Part shown: positions 1 to 10,879 of the stretch, piece by piece | Layout of the letters: each line of letters opens with the position of its first letter | Position numbering within the stretch: the stretch's first letter is position 1 | Origin: Reticulascus tulasneorum | Taxonomy: Eukaryota; Ascomycota; Sordariomycetes; Glomerellales; Reticulascaceae | NCBI GenBank assembly: GCA_001557505.1 | Contig: LSAX01000002.1 | Coordinates: forward strand, 3,596,001-3,660,000 | Length of the DNA stretch: 64,000 nucleotides | Reading direction: 5' to 3' | Translations under genes and position numbers: made by a program | Notes under the pieces: generated by a model | What the model was told of the DNA's origin: nothing | Databases searched by the model: none | What the model saw: the letters and a program-made list of their open reading frames with translations, nothing else

Positions 1-15
1 CCCGCAAGCATGAAG

Positions 16-37
16 GGCGGGGATGGCATTCCCCGCC
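16..37. promoter_or_regulatory. Inverted pair of GCGGGG (CreA/Mig1-type) sites
   Basis: GGCGGGGA at 16-23 is mirrored by TCCCCGCC at 30-37 with a 6-nt spacer. Each arm holds GCGGGG, which fits the SYGGRG consensus of the fungal carbon-catabolite repressor CreA/Mig1. The pair lies about 220 bases upstream of the SDR start codon at 257. Repression of that gene is inference; the perfect 8-bp symmetry is seen directly. Confidence 0.4.
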
Positions 38-256
38 GATAATGAAGCGGGTTTCGTCACTGAATTACTCGCGGGTTTGACTTGCACTGCCGCTATACCC
101 GGTGAAATAACCCCAATCATCTTCCCATATCGGCCATCTGCAGTACTGCTAGTTCGGCCGGATACTTTATAAGCCATCCATCCACTAGGTAGCCGAATTG
201 CTGAATTATAGTCCGTCTGACGTGCTTTCTTCTAATCGCTCATCTTAGGTTCACTT

Positions 257-1427
257 ATGCAATCGTACAAGCATACTTTCCGGACCCTCAGCTCCTTGTC
301 GCATCACCAGCCACAGACCTATTCTCGAAATCTCGGTCTTTCAATAAGAGCAATGTCTTCGTCTGCGGCTGCCAAGCGACTGGAGGGGAAGACGATCCTC
401 ATCACTGGTGCATCCAGTGGCATTGGCAAGAGTACGGCTTTCGAGTTTGCGAGGACTGCGCCGGCCAACCTCAAGCTTATCCTGACTGCCCGGCGAGTTG
501 ACACCCTCAAGGAGATAGCTGCAAAGATCAATGAGGAAGTTGGAGCTGGCGTGAAGATTCTTCCCGTCAAGTTGGATGTCAGCAACCCGGAGGAGGTGCG
601 GCAGCTTGTATCCAATTTACCAGATGAGTTTAAGGATATCAACGTCCTGGTTAACAACGCGTACGACCCCTTCCTCAGTGTCGACCGCCTTCTTCAGACG
701 TATGAACTGAAATGATAAACAGCGGCCTTGTAAAGGGAGTTGCCAAAGCTCCGGAGATTGCCGAGGAGGACATCAACGTCATGTTTTCCACCAACGTCAC
801 CGGTCTCATCAATATGACTCAGGCCATTCTGCCCATCTTCCAAAAGCGGCCCGACGGAGGCGCGGGAGATATCATTAACGTCGGCTCTATCGCTGGTAAG
901 TGGAGTGTTAGGAAATCCAGCTGATTAGAAGGGACGGTCAGGGTGATTGACGAGCGTTACAGGCAGGGAGCCATATCAAGGCGGTTCAATTTATTGCGCC
1001 ACGAAGGCCGCAGTTCGAAGTTTTTCAAGCAGCTTGCGAAAAGAGCTGATCGCAACTCGAATCCGAGTCATCGAGGTAGATCCGGGCCAGGTGGAAACGG
1101 TATGGCCGTCATGACTCTCACTTAAAGTCTTGCCGGCCGATGTGGCTAACGGGTCTCAGGAGTTCTCGGTCGTCCGCTTTTACGGAGACAAGTCCAAGGC
1201 AGACGCCGTTTATGCGTAAGTCCAAGACATTAACACTCCTTGTAGCCGCTAATATCAATTTCAGAGGCTGCGAGCCACTCACCCCCGATGACATTGCCGA
1301 AGTCATTGTGTTTACGGCAAGCCGACGAGAGAACGTGGTCATCGCGGATACCCTCATCTTTCCAAGCCACCAGGCAAGCATCTTAACCCCGTATGATCAG
1401 GCATGTGGAAGCCAAACTAATTTATAA
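257..1427 (+). CDS. Short-chain dehydrogenase/reductase (NADP-type, YMR226C-like)
   Basis: Five exons: 257-660, 723-895, 963-1099, 1160-1215, 1265-1427, giving 310 residues. The Rossmann motif TGASSGIG is at residues 50-57, followed by NNAG, NVGS (catalytic Ser) and Y-C-A-T-K (catalytic Tyr and Lys), the classical SDR order. The GSIAGREPY block across the second intron resembles yeast YMR226C, an NADP-dependent 3-hydroxy-acid/serine dehydrogenase, so reduction or oxidation of small hydroxy acids is a reasonable guess. Residues 1-32 before a second in-frame Met (353) are rich in Ser, Arg, His and lack acidic residues, as in a mitochondrial presequence. Starting at 353 would give a cytosolic form. 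Family assignment is firm; substrate and start are not. Confidence 0.88.
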
Positions 1428-2153
1428 AGGCCGCCGCCGGAGTTATGCATCGTAAGGGGACGTAAAAAGAGCACAGCGCAAGACCGTCAGCAGCCCTGCA
1501 TTGAGCATCAAGTTGTCACTAGGACCAAAGAATGAGCGTCTCTGGCGATAACGGATAATATTGTTATTATTATATACAGGTAGACGTATGGAAGAAGCGA
1601 CCGGCTTGCTGTCAGAAGATTACTTGCACCGCTTGAGTTTGGCATTAGAGCACTAGAGGGGGACATGGGCTTGGATCGGCGGGTTATGGTGTGGAGCTTC
1701 CGTATCGTTCCATAACACCCAACTAGGCAATATGAAATCTGCGTGTGTACGGGTTTATCCGCGGCAACGACTCTATTGCTAGGAAAATTGAAATTTACCA
1801 GGTATCCGGTATCCTAGCACGACGTCCGATCATTTCACTAGCAGCACTGAGAGGAGAGAGCCCCTGCACGGCCCGATCCAGTACGTCGACCTACCAGACG
1901 GCTGGGCGGGAATCTCGCCAAGCGCTAACCCGAAGCGGTTCCATACGGCGAGCTGCCACGAGCTTCCGGCCGGCGAGGCATAGCGCCTCCTTTCACCGCG
2001 GTGCAAAGCTCTGCCTGTTTGACTGACGCGCAGGCGTAACCGCGCCGCTTTTTTTTCTTGACAAGTATATATATACGAGTGTATATATCTTAGAGAAGGT
2101 CGTGGAGTCTGATGTTCTGTAGCTCACTCCGCTGATACATCTGCGTGGACAAT
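1428..2153. other. Intergenic region between SDR and carboxylesterase genes
   Basis: The 726 bases separate two genes on the same strand. I see no convincing coding sequence; a 93-codon frame at 1745-2026 has no recognisable content. The last 100 bases hold the TA-rich promoter tract of the esterase gene. Confidence 0.6.
2066..2089 (+). promoter_or_regulatory. TATA-like tract of the carboxylesterase gene
   Basis: Two alternating TA runs (2066-2075 and 2081-2088) follow a T-run, 65-90 bases upstream of the ATG at 2154. The spacing suits a TATA element with a short 5' leader. It is called from sequence alone. Confidence 0.45.
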
Positions 2154-3939
2154 ATGCAGCTCACCAACCTCCTTATTCCGTTCTTGTACGTCCTAGTCCC
2201 GACAGTGGCGGGACTTGGAACAGAGAGCCCAACTGCAGTTGTCGTAGCCGGGACAATCATTGGGACCACGACAGTGCTGCCCTCTTCGACGTCTGTCGTG
2301 AACAAGTTCCTCGGTGTTCCTTACGCCGAGCCGCCTGTAAACGAGAAGCGTTTTCTACCACCGCATGAGCTGGAAGCATTCGCCGAGAACACTTTTGTCG
2401 CTACGGAATGGAGTGGCAGGTGTGTGCAATGGAATGAAAGCACGTCCCCCTACCACTTGCGTAAACCGGCCTGACTATTAATGATCGCCAGGCAACACAT
2501 CCCAAGACCCGGTAGCAAACGAGACCGAAGACTGCTTGTATCTCAATGTCTACGCGCCGTCCGCATGCTCGGCGCTGGGCAGAGCGGTTCTTGTCTGGAT
2601 CCACGGAGGGTGGCTTCGAGAAGGGTATGCGGGACAACCCGCATTTGACGGATCGGTGTTTGCGGCCGAGCAGGGTATTATTGTAGTGACGTTCAATTAC
2701 AGACTCGGCGGTAATAAGACAATATCCTTGCATTGCTCGCAGCTGCACACTGGCTAACATGGAGATAGTGTTCGGGTTCTCAAACTCCCCACAGATACCA
2801 TTCGAGCAGAGGAACGTCGGCTTTCTCGATCAACGACTTTTGCTGAAGTGGGTACAAGAGAATATACACGCCTTTGGAGGCGATCCCAGCAAGGTTACGA
2901 TTGCTGGCGAGTCATCGGGAGGATCATCCGTCGATCGCCTGATCACCACGGTGCAGTCCAATCCTCCTTTCCGTGCCGCGGCTTGTTCAAGCGGCCAAGC
3001 GACCGTGAGCGGAATTGATCGAAATAGCGGGCCTCAATCCTGGGCGGCTCTCGCATCAAAGTTGAACTGCTCTGGGGTAGACGAGCTGTCCTGCGTCCAG
3101 TCATCGGACACTCGGGAGATCCAGGCATTGGTGAACTCGAACGGGTTGGACTTTAGCCCGGCAAACGACAACCAAACTCAGATGGCCCTGCCGTACCTTC
3201 CTACCCGGGCTGCCGGGGGCGTCGCTAAAGTACCGTTCATGAGCGGTTCTACAGCGCAGGAGGGCAATTTCCTCGCTGCTGTGTACCATGTCGATATCTC
3301 GCAGTTTACTGAAGACCAGCTTTCACTGTTCCTTTATGGAGTAACTGGCGGCAATGCAGAGGCGGTCAACGGCCTTCTGCAACTCATAGCCTTGATCCGC
3401 CAAAGCACTGGCTTGGCAGCGTTCTACGCAGCAGCTCAGCTATATACAGAGCTGGTGTATCAATGCGTAAGTATCGTGACATGTTTCCCCTTATGCGCCA
3501 ATATGGGTTATTTTGCTAAGATACCACTCAGCCTGTCAGCATGGTCTCCAAGGTCTCTGCGCAGAGCATGATTCCGACTTGGAGATACTACTACAACGCA
3601 TCTTTCCCCAACATCCATCCGGACGGCTATACCACGGAGGAGATCGGAGTGTCGCATGCGTCGGATTTCTCGTTGATCTGGGGCACTTACCCCACCGAGA
3701 ACGCGACTACCCAGCAGGTGGAGCTGAGCAAGTCTATTCAGAAAGCCTGGGCAGGCTTTGTGAAAGATCCATGGGGAGCCGGGCCGGGCTGGACACGCGT
3801 GGATGAGACGGGCAACCAGACTGCTTGTGTGGGCTGCAATGGGAGTTCAGGGATAACCATGATGGACCCCAGCGACGTCGACGCGAGATGCGGGTATTAC
3901 GCTCCCTTCTACCAGGCGGTGACGACGCCGTACGTGTAG
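2154..3939 (+). CDS. Secreted type-B carboxylesterase/lipase
   Basis: Four exons: 2154-2421, 2492-2710, 2769-3466, 3532-3939, giving 530 residues, normal for the family. The N-terminus (MQLTNLLIPFLYVLVPTVAG) is a signal peptide, so the enzyme is probably secreted. Family motifs appear in order: FLGVPYAEPP, EDCLYLNVYAP, VWIHGG (oxyanion hole), the nucleophile motif GESSGG, the acid in the QEGN segment, and the histidine in the SHASD segment. The usual GESAGG has Ala where this has Ser, a tolerated change. Several N-x-S/T sites fit secretion. It would hydrolyse carboxylic esters; the physiological substrate cannot be read. An upstream in-frame ATG at 2145 would add three residues. The first donor (GTGTGC at 2422) was chosen because it alone restores the CNTSQDP frame. 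Confidence 0.9.
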
Positions 3940-4278
3940 AAAGAGACTGACTGCAGTACTTGTCTCGGCATAAGAACTTAAAACAAAGTAGCAATGCAGC
4001 TTTTTTCAAAACTTGTGAATATGCGTATATCCGATTGATATGCAACACTGTTGACGAGTCAAGCCAGACACTGGGTTTTTGCCGACTTTGTGGAGGTTGC
4101 CTCAGCTGCTGATTTTGGACGAATTAATTTATGTAGAGTAGCACTGAGACCCCCCACATAGCTCCAGAATGCAGGGATGACGCTCCACCCACATGCTATT
4201 CGTACATATAACTGAGATGTGTGTGAGACAAACGACGCCTCTCCCTTTCCTCGAGGATGACTGTCCAATTTCGTGAAG
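3940..4278. other. Short intergenic spacer
   Basis: The 339 bases hold the 3' end of the esterase gene and the promoter of the membrane glycosyltransferase-like gene. No coding potential or clear element was seen. Confidence 0.5.
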
Positions 4279-5856
4279 ATGGCGATTAGAGACCACGCGC
4301 GTCTTTGCCTCATCGTTGCCGTCTTTCTTGTCGCCGCTCTTTTCCTCGTCCCGCAGCTCACGGGCGATCATCCAGTCGAGGTTGGCCGTCCAGGCGCTGG
4401 TAACGACAAGGAGCCCGCCGAGTGGAACGACAAAAATGAGCCGTCGCAAAGTGATGGCAGTGTTGCGATCAGCACCTCGGAGCACCTGAGACCAACCTCA
4501 CTCCTGAGTCCGATCCCGATCCCGAGCCTGAGTCCAGACCCTTCCCCTGTAGATACCGAGACACCTGGCTCGCCTGCGACTCTGAATGCAGGGCAGACGC
4601 TTGCGCCATTCCATCTGGCCTCCCCCTCTGGCCGATTCGAGTTCAGTCTGTTGGCAAGCGGATCGCTGTCGCTGTTAGACACCAAGACCGATACCGAGCT
4701 GTTTACTTCCGACACGGATTATTACTGGCCAGTGACCTGGCAAGCGGAGCTCACGCAGGATGCAGTATTGAAGCTATCATGGTCCCATGAGACCGAAGAG
4801 CCGCGCCACGCTACGCCGTGGGTATCCAAGCTACTACCCGATTGCGACCCGATATCCTCGCCCGCCGAAGCTCCTGTTCTCGAACTCCTCGACTCCGGCC
4901 TGCTGCACATTCGAGTCGGCGCCAAGTCAACATGCGTGCTCAACAGAGCCATCGACGACAAGGGTCGCGTCGCCATCGTGTATACCGGGTTCTTACGCAC
5001 CTACCTCCAAACATGCGAGGACCAGAACAAGAAATTGGTGGAGAGCTGGACCGGGACCGGGGGGGCCGACGTCCATGTCTTTGCATACGAGGAGGAAGTC
5101 TACCACCTCGGAGGGGATCCCGTCACCAAAGAGAGCATAAACAAGCATCTCAAGTCCTGTTTTGGCGATGCACTCAAGACGGTGGAGATTGCCAAGCTAA
5201 AGGATGTGCAGGAAAGCGTAAAGGCTCCAGCGAAGGCGCTTCTTGAACAGTGCGATGCTGGCAAGCTTGATCGTCATTTGAGCCAATGGAAGGCTCTCTA
5301 TCTTGCCGGACAGCAAGTCCAGAAGTACATGGTCGAAAACGGAGTGATGTACGATTATATCTACAAGGGACGACTCGATCTCAAGTTGTGGGGCGAGATC
5401 CCTCCCCTATCGTCACAGTCTGTCCCCCAGAACGGCATTCTCGCCCCGCGCGTGGCCCTGGACTGGACATGGTATGCCATGCTCCATGACGGGGAGCTAC
5501 GAGCCGGCGTTACGGATATCACTGCGTTTGGCCGACCCAACGCCATGTTCACTTATCTCGCTCTATACAGGGAGTTCATCCACTTAAGGACACTGGAGAA
5601 GGAAGCTGCAAAGTGGAAGGGGTTCAACACTAAGCAATGGATCAAGGACTCGGCAGGTCAGGAAGGATGCACACCAGAAGGCATTTTGGCGTACTGGTTG
5701 CGGCTCAACGGCATTTCCGTCAAGACGGATTGGAGGTTTGATATGGGCTTGTTGAGGGGTGATGGGACCCTGATATTTACTTGTCCTACGGCTGGCCGGG
5801 ATTGGATGTGTCCAGGCTTCATACCGCACGCGCATGATGATGGCACACTGTATTAA
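4279..5856 (+). CDS. Type II membrane protein: lectin-like plus glycosyltransferase-like domain
   Basis: Single exon, 525 residues from ATG 4279 (4273 would add two). A short basic tail precedes a hydrophobic segment at about residues 8-26, as in a Golgi type II protein. A Pro/Ser-rich stem follows (about 60-105). Residues about 107-220 have the rhythm of a bulb-type (B-type) lectin fold: LNAGQTL, then SGRFEFSLLASGSLSLLD, and later LELLDSGLLHIRV. From about 233 the pattern YTGFLRTYLQTC, DVHVFAY, SQWKALYLAGQQV, YDYIYKGRLDLKLW, FGRPNAMFTYLALY and PEGILAYWL parallels bacterial capsule-type glycosyltransferases (paired Ser-Gln, Arg-x-Asp-Leu and Pro-Glu motifs). A role in protein or cell-wall glycosylation is inferred. 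Domain calls are by eye. Confidence 0.55.
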   Translation: MAIRDHARLCLIVAVFLVAALFLVPQLTGDHPVEVGRPGAGNDKEPAEWNDKNEPSQSDGSVAISTSEHLRPTSLLSPIPIPSLSPDPSPVDTETPGSPATLNAGQTLAPFHLASPSGRFEFSLLASGSLSLLDTKTDTELFTSDTDYYWPVTWQAELTQDAVLKLSWSHETEEPRHATPWVSKLLPDCDPISSPAEAPVLELLDSGLLHIRVGAKSTCVLNRAIDDKGRVAIVYTGFLRTYLQTCEDQNKKLVESWTGTGGADVHVFAYEEEVYHLGGDPVTKESINKHLKSCFGDALKTVEIAKLKDVQESVKAPAKALLEQCDAGKLDRHLSQWKALYLAGQQVQKYMVENGVMYDYIYKGRLDLKLWGEIPPLSSQSVPQNGILAPRVALDWTWYAMLHDGELRAGVTDITAFGRPNAMFTYLALYREFIHLRTLEKEAAKWKGFNTKQWIKDSAGQEGCTPEGILAYWLRLNGISVKTDWRFDMGLLRGDGTLIFTCPTAGRDWMCPGFIPHAHDDGTLY

Positions 5857-6652
5857 TACTAGTCTTATTGTAGCATGATACCAATGAGTGTGTTTTAGAC
5901 TCACAATTACGGCGGCCTTTGCAATACTACCAACTGGTCCTCTTGCGGTTACCCTCAAATTCCTTACACTCTCGTGCACATTAAGTTCTAGTTGCGGAAA
6001 TGACTACCATAGAGAGAAAGAGTTTTAAGGGTGATAATGTTCGAACAGTCAAACATGCACACCTAAAAGTAAACCATGGTCACAACGAGTTTCTGGCGAA
6101 ATCGTTGCTGGGGTCATCCAAATCGACTTGACATGTCCTCTGCTGTCTCCCGTGTAACCTCAGCGCCACTAAACGCTTGGAAACGCAGCGACACAATGTT
6201 TCGAAGTGTTCTCTTGCTCCTCACCCACCAAACCCGGAGGTAAGAACCATTCAAAGATGATCAGAGAGAGGGGCCTTCTTTTTTTCCGAATAGATTTTAA
6301 TCTACCAACGTTCCGTTAAGAACTCATTCTGGGATGAATCGAGCTCTTGCTGTCTTAAGCGACAGCATCGTTGGGGGAGGGCAATTCTTGCCGTCATGGA
6401 TAGTGTGTTCGAGACCTGACGCACTCCAGAAACTGGTAGCATCGACGGGGTAGTGGTATCAAGATTCATCATTCATGTCTAACCTTTGTCTTTGCCAATC
6501 CTGGCAGCCATGCCTGGGCCATTGCCCCATATCAGTTCCCCTGTCCCCCAACGCCACGCTGAAGTGCCCGCGCAATCTGTTACACAGAATAAAGAAGCAA
6601 ATGAGCCAGACCAAAGATCCATTCCTCACACGTTGTATTAACGTTGTTGGCT
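5857..6652. other. Convergent intergenic region, no gene seen
   Basis: About 800 bases between the 3' ends of the glycosyltransferase-like gene and the PRPP synthetase gene. A 70-codon frame at 6475-6687 overlaps the PRPP synthetase 3' end and has no recognisable content. The stretch is probably two 3' UTRs plus spacer. Confidence 0.5.
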
Positions 6653-8334
6653 CTAGTCGGCGATGTGTTGATAAAGTGGAGAAATAGACTCGCCGTAATG
6701 GTTGCGTCTGATGGCTTCAGCAAGGAGGTAAGAGAGGTCGAGGACTACAAGCTTGCTCGTGTTCCTCGCCTGTACTTCCGGAATCGGAAAGCTGTTCGTC
6801 ACAACGATGGTATCGATGCACTCGCATTTTTGCATTTGCTCGAGGCAATCAGCCCCGAACACGCCGTGGGTGGCCATACAATAAACCTTCTTGGCAAACC
6901 CTTTCTTTACCACTGTCTCCGCTGCGGCGATCCACGACCCTGGCTTATCGATCATATCATCCACAATAAACACGGCCCGGTTTTTCACGTCGCCAACCAG
7001 CGTGATCATGTGCTCAATCTTGGGGTCTTTCAGAACTTCTTCTTCCTCGTCAGATTCGCCGCCGGCATCTCCAGAGCCACCAAGGGCGTGCGGTCCGGGG
7101 GCAAAGAATGAGGAGGCATGAGACATGGTCATTGGATCGTCGTCCGGAATGCTGTTGTCAGCCGTAGAAGCAGTTGGAGACGGGAAGTCATCGTCGACAA
7201 TGTGTCCCTGCACTAGACGCCCATGAGTCACCTCATGAACGCGGCCATCATCGTATTCTGCCTCCGTCTCTTCCTCGTCAATATGGGAAGAAAGTGACGG
7301 CGTGGCAGAGGCGCGCATGAACGGCGACCGGGTGAGGTTCGATGTCCGTAGAGGCGGCCCATTCACATACCGAGGGGAGCCTTGGGCATTGGCTCCTATT
7401 CTAGCCGGTCTTGGGGGAGTGGCCTCGGCAATGCTTGGAGGATTTAGATCATCAGAAGCCATGCGTGTGTGGCCATTCGAAGTCTCTAGTGTGGGTTGCC
7501 GCTGAAAGGCATCCAGGGGGTTCAATATCATACTAGAGGCCATGTTTGAACCTCGCTTTCTATCAGTTGTGACCATGCCGAAGTTGAGCTTCAAAGCGTC
7601 AGCAAGTGAAGTGACCCGCTTTGTGCCGCCAGCATTTTTGGAAACTACGACGGCCTCTTTCCAGTTGGGCACGTTGTGGCGAATCCACCTCGCAATAAGA
7701 GGCTCAGCATGCAGGTTGTCGACAGGGCACTGGAAAAAACCTTGCATCTGGGAGGCATGCAGATCGACAGTGACGACGTGCTTTACACCGGCAACGGCAA
7801 GCAGATTGGCGAGCATTCTGGCCGTTATCGCCCCTCGGTGAGACTTCTTCTTCGACTGACGGCTATAAGGGAAGTAGGGGAGAACAGCTTCAAATCGCAA
7901 TGGCCCAATCAGCACAATCAATGGCTGGTGGCGTAGTGGTGGATCTTACCAGTAATCTTGTTGGCCGAGCCTCCTTTGCAAGCAGAGATCATAATTAGAA
8001 GCTCCATGATGGTATCGTTGGTCTTGGGGCTACCGGACTGAACAACGAAAACATCCTTTTCTCGTACGCTGGTCAATATTCGTACGTTCGTCTCGCCCTA
8101 TAGAGGATAGAGTCAGTGTTTTTGGCCCTTATTCTCACGTATCCATCCCCAATGGAGTGTCAAGAAGGAAAATGCGAGACGACGACGGCACAAGGGGACG
8201 AGAAAAAGAGGGCAGATGCTTACATTGGAAAATTGAGTGAGCTCCGCATCAGCGGGAGCCATACCCAAGTTCTCACATATTTGGAAAGTGAGAGCTGGGC
8301 ATGACGTGCCAGCGAAAATCAGAGTATTGCGCAT
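6653..8334 (-). CDS. PRS1: Ribose-phosphate pyrophosphokinase subunit, Prs1 type
   Basis: Three exons on the minus strand: 8334-8224, 8097-7950, 7887-6653, giving 497 residues. PRPP synthetase makes 5-phosphoribosyl diphosphate from ribose 5-phosphate and ATP for purine, pyrimidine, His, Trp and NAD synthesis. The N-terminal part has FSNGETNV, SGSPKTNDTIMELL, the flexible loop SRQSKKKSHRGAITARM, DLHASQMQGFF and VVSKNAGGTKRVT, closest to the yeast Prs1 subunit. A low-complexity insertion of about 180 residues (about 199-378) interrupts the catalytic fold before LVGDVKNRAVFIVDD. Yeast Prs1 carries a shorter non-homologous region at the same place. The PRPP loop reads DDMIDKPGS rather than the canonical D-T-x-G-T, so this is probably a regulatory or partner-dependent subunit. 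It is divergent from the asteroid-like gene. Confidence 0.92.
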
Positions 8335-9001
8335 GTTGCAGGAGGTGAAGGAGCGAAGAAATTTGGTGTAGAAGTGGGGGAGCTTTTAATTGGAAAGTTG
8401 ATAGCAGCCGTACTGTACGAAGTGATCGCAAGACACACTGTGATTTGGCAGCACCAGAGGGCATGTCGGGGTACGGGGAAGGTCAGCTGCTAGGGTCCAC
8501 CTGTCGGAACCTTGGAAGATGCCCAGGAGCCCCGCCACGTGCTCACTGAAGGTTTGCGTCGGCCTTCGAGGACACAGTCAGAACACTGTGCACTATGAGG
8601 GCAGGTCCACCCGACTTTTGGCTTTTCATGGTTTAACCTACCTACCTACATTAGGGAGGGATGTGACGAACACAAAAAGTATCCTCTTCATGTTGACCTA
8701 TCCCATACTTAGCTATCTTCTCCTCAGTATGTGTGTTCCTGCCGGTGTCGAGCACTGAGTGCCGCCAAAGTTCCTACATTCCATTCAATAAGAATCTTGA
8801 AGAATGTATGTAGTGCTTTACTGGGTACAGACAATGAGACCACCATCATGACCAATGCCGAAGCTTAGAACCTAGCTGTACATTCAAGTCTTAAGACGTC
8901 ACTCCGTCCCACTCCCACCGCAACCGTCGCAGTCGACTCGAAGCCCTGGCAAACTGGACTGCCTTTCATCGTCACATATCTTGAAATCGTTGACGTTGAC
9001 C
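8335..9001. promoter_or_regulatory. Divergent promoter of PRS1-like and asteroid-like genes
   Basis: The 667 bases lie between two divergent start codons. They contain one perfect E-box, CACGTG, at 8536-8541, about 200 bases from the PRS1-like start, and a short TACC repeat near 8638-8647. No coding sequence was seen. Shared regulation is possible but unproven. Confidence 0.4.
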
Positions 9002-10833
9002 ATGGGAATACCTCACCTGATCACACACCTGCAGCCTTATGCTGTTGTATCCTTGCTGGATCATGAACGGTTGGTAATTGACGGGCCGGCCTTTGCCTAC
9101 CACATATGCCACCTTCATATTCGGAATGGTCCAGGGCAACCGACATATAAGTCGCTCGCCCGGACAGCAATTGCTTGGTTGGACGAGCTTCTCGATCATC
9201 ATGTCACCATGTACTCATGTCCCGTCTGCCCCTTCAGTGATACCTATGCTCACAATTGTGCAGTGATGCCATCTACTTTGACGGCGCTCTTCCTTCAGCC
9301 AAGACGCCAGTCAGGCTGGATAGGCTTTCCAAAATATCAACACAACTCAAGCTCTTCAGTTCCGCAAATTCAAAGAGCTGCCCTGGACATCACCTAAGGG
9401 AGACTTGCTCGATGTTACCGAGTCTCTTTCCCACAGTATCACCTCGCCAAGACTCATCTCGTCTCCCATATCCGCCATTTTTAGTCCCCGCCATCATTGA
9501 TGCGCTGATAGCGTCAGACAAATATGCCCACCTCACACACATGGTTCCAGGAGAAGCAGATGGGTACTGTGCCGAACATGTTTCAAAGCGCCGAGGCGTC
9601 GTTCTCACGGCAGATTCCGATCTTCTAGTACACGAGATTGGTGATGGCTCTGTTATCTTCCTGAAAGACATGTATCTTGGTCAGATATCTGAGTGCCACG
9701 GCCTTGTGGCTTTGAAATACACACCTTCGAGCATCGCTCGAAGGCTCGAACTCTCGGAGATGCAGGGCATACGCCGTTTAGCCTTCGAAATGGTGAGGGC
9801 ATGGCATGCAGGTCTTCCACAGATACTGGACAGCTGCAGGAAACCACTATCCGACCCGGAGGGTTATTCTGAATTCTCAGTCTCTTACCGAACCATCGAG
9901 GCGGCCGACTTAGGGGCTCTTCCAAGAATTTTAGGCCGACCTTCAACTCAACTGGATCCTCGAATCTCAGAGCTATGCTTGCAATGGGTGGGATACTCGG
10001 CACTTGATTCACGGCCCACCAAAGTTGGAGATGCCACTGAATATTTCATGTTCCTGCCTCCCTTACTCGATGACCCTTGTCGTGCAAGTGCATGGCACGC
10101 CAGCACCCCTACCCGGCAGCTAGCGTACAGCTTGGGGCAACTTCTGGGACCCCGTTCCAATTCTTGGGTCAGAGAATATCGCCGGGTGCAAACATCATCA
10201 AACCAAGGAAACCGCCTTGAAATGTTTCCCGAGCCAGTGATTATCATCAATACTATGCAATTTTTGCAGTTGTTTGACCAGGTAACTGACAAGTTTCGTG
10301 AGCCAAATTTCCTGTGGCCTATGCTCGCCTTGTGCCAGGCCACAGCCCATTCTCGAGAAGAGGAAAAGGTATCTTTGTGTATAAAGGCCATACGAGAAGC
10401 CCCTGCCTCAATCTTGCCGTCCGACACAGTGTCGTGGGATTTGGTACACTTTTCTGCGCAGTTACAGGCGTCCCTCTACTCATTTCGTATTCTGCGCCAG
10501 ATGATAGATTTTGTTATGGAAAGAGAGCCTTCCCTGGTGCCCGCTGTTCTGGTGCAACTCCGTGCTCGTCTGTCGAACCTCCCATCTTTCAGCAAATATC
10601 CGAATGTCGAAAGCACCATCTCTTTGACCAGGCAGATTAAGGCTGGCGAAATGCTGATGTCTTTGTCCACCTTGCTGGGTATCGAACCGTCGGAGCTGCT
10701 TCCACCTCGAGAGGAGGACAACACAGTCAAGAGGAAAAAGAAGAGGAAGAAGGACATTGGAAAAAAGGGAGGCGGTCGTCACAAACGGCCATCGTCCTCG
10801 AATCTTTTTGACGGTCTTGCCGTGGAACGATGA
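9002..10833 (+). CDS. Asteroid/XPG-like (FEN1-fold) domain protein
   Basis: Two exons: 9002-9210 and 9264-10833, giving 592 residues. The start MGIPHLITHL copies the N-terminal helix of FEN1/XPG-type nucleases. Further nuclease-core features are LVIDGPAFAYHI, the junction-spanning IDAIYFDGALP, PVRLDRL, VPGEADGYCAEHV and LTADSDLLVHEIGDG, which supply several of the acidic metal-ligand positions. This order is typical of the Asteroid family, whose members are mostly uncharacterised. The C-terminal third is helical without recognised motifs, and the last 40 residues are very basic (KRKKKRKKD), likely a nuclear localisation signal. A nuclear function on nucleic acid is inferred. Whether it cleaves DNA cannot be said, because not all canonical acidic residues are evident. 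Confidence 0.8.
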
Positions 10834-10849
10834 TCCGGGAAAAGCTGGC

Positions 10850-10879
10850 TTAGGGTTACAGTCTCAGACCGAACCCTAA
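10850..10879. terminator. Telomere-motif inverted repeat in a convergent 3' region
   Basis: TTAGGGTT at 10850-10857 is matched by AACCCTAA at 10872-10879 across a 14-nt loop, 17 bases after the stop of the asteroid-like gene and within the 278 bases shared with the 3' end of TRS85. It could act as a 3'-end hairpin in either transcript or as a pair of telobox sites. The function is inference. Confidence 0.3.
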
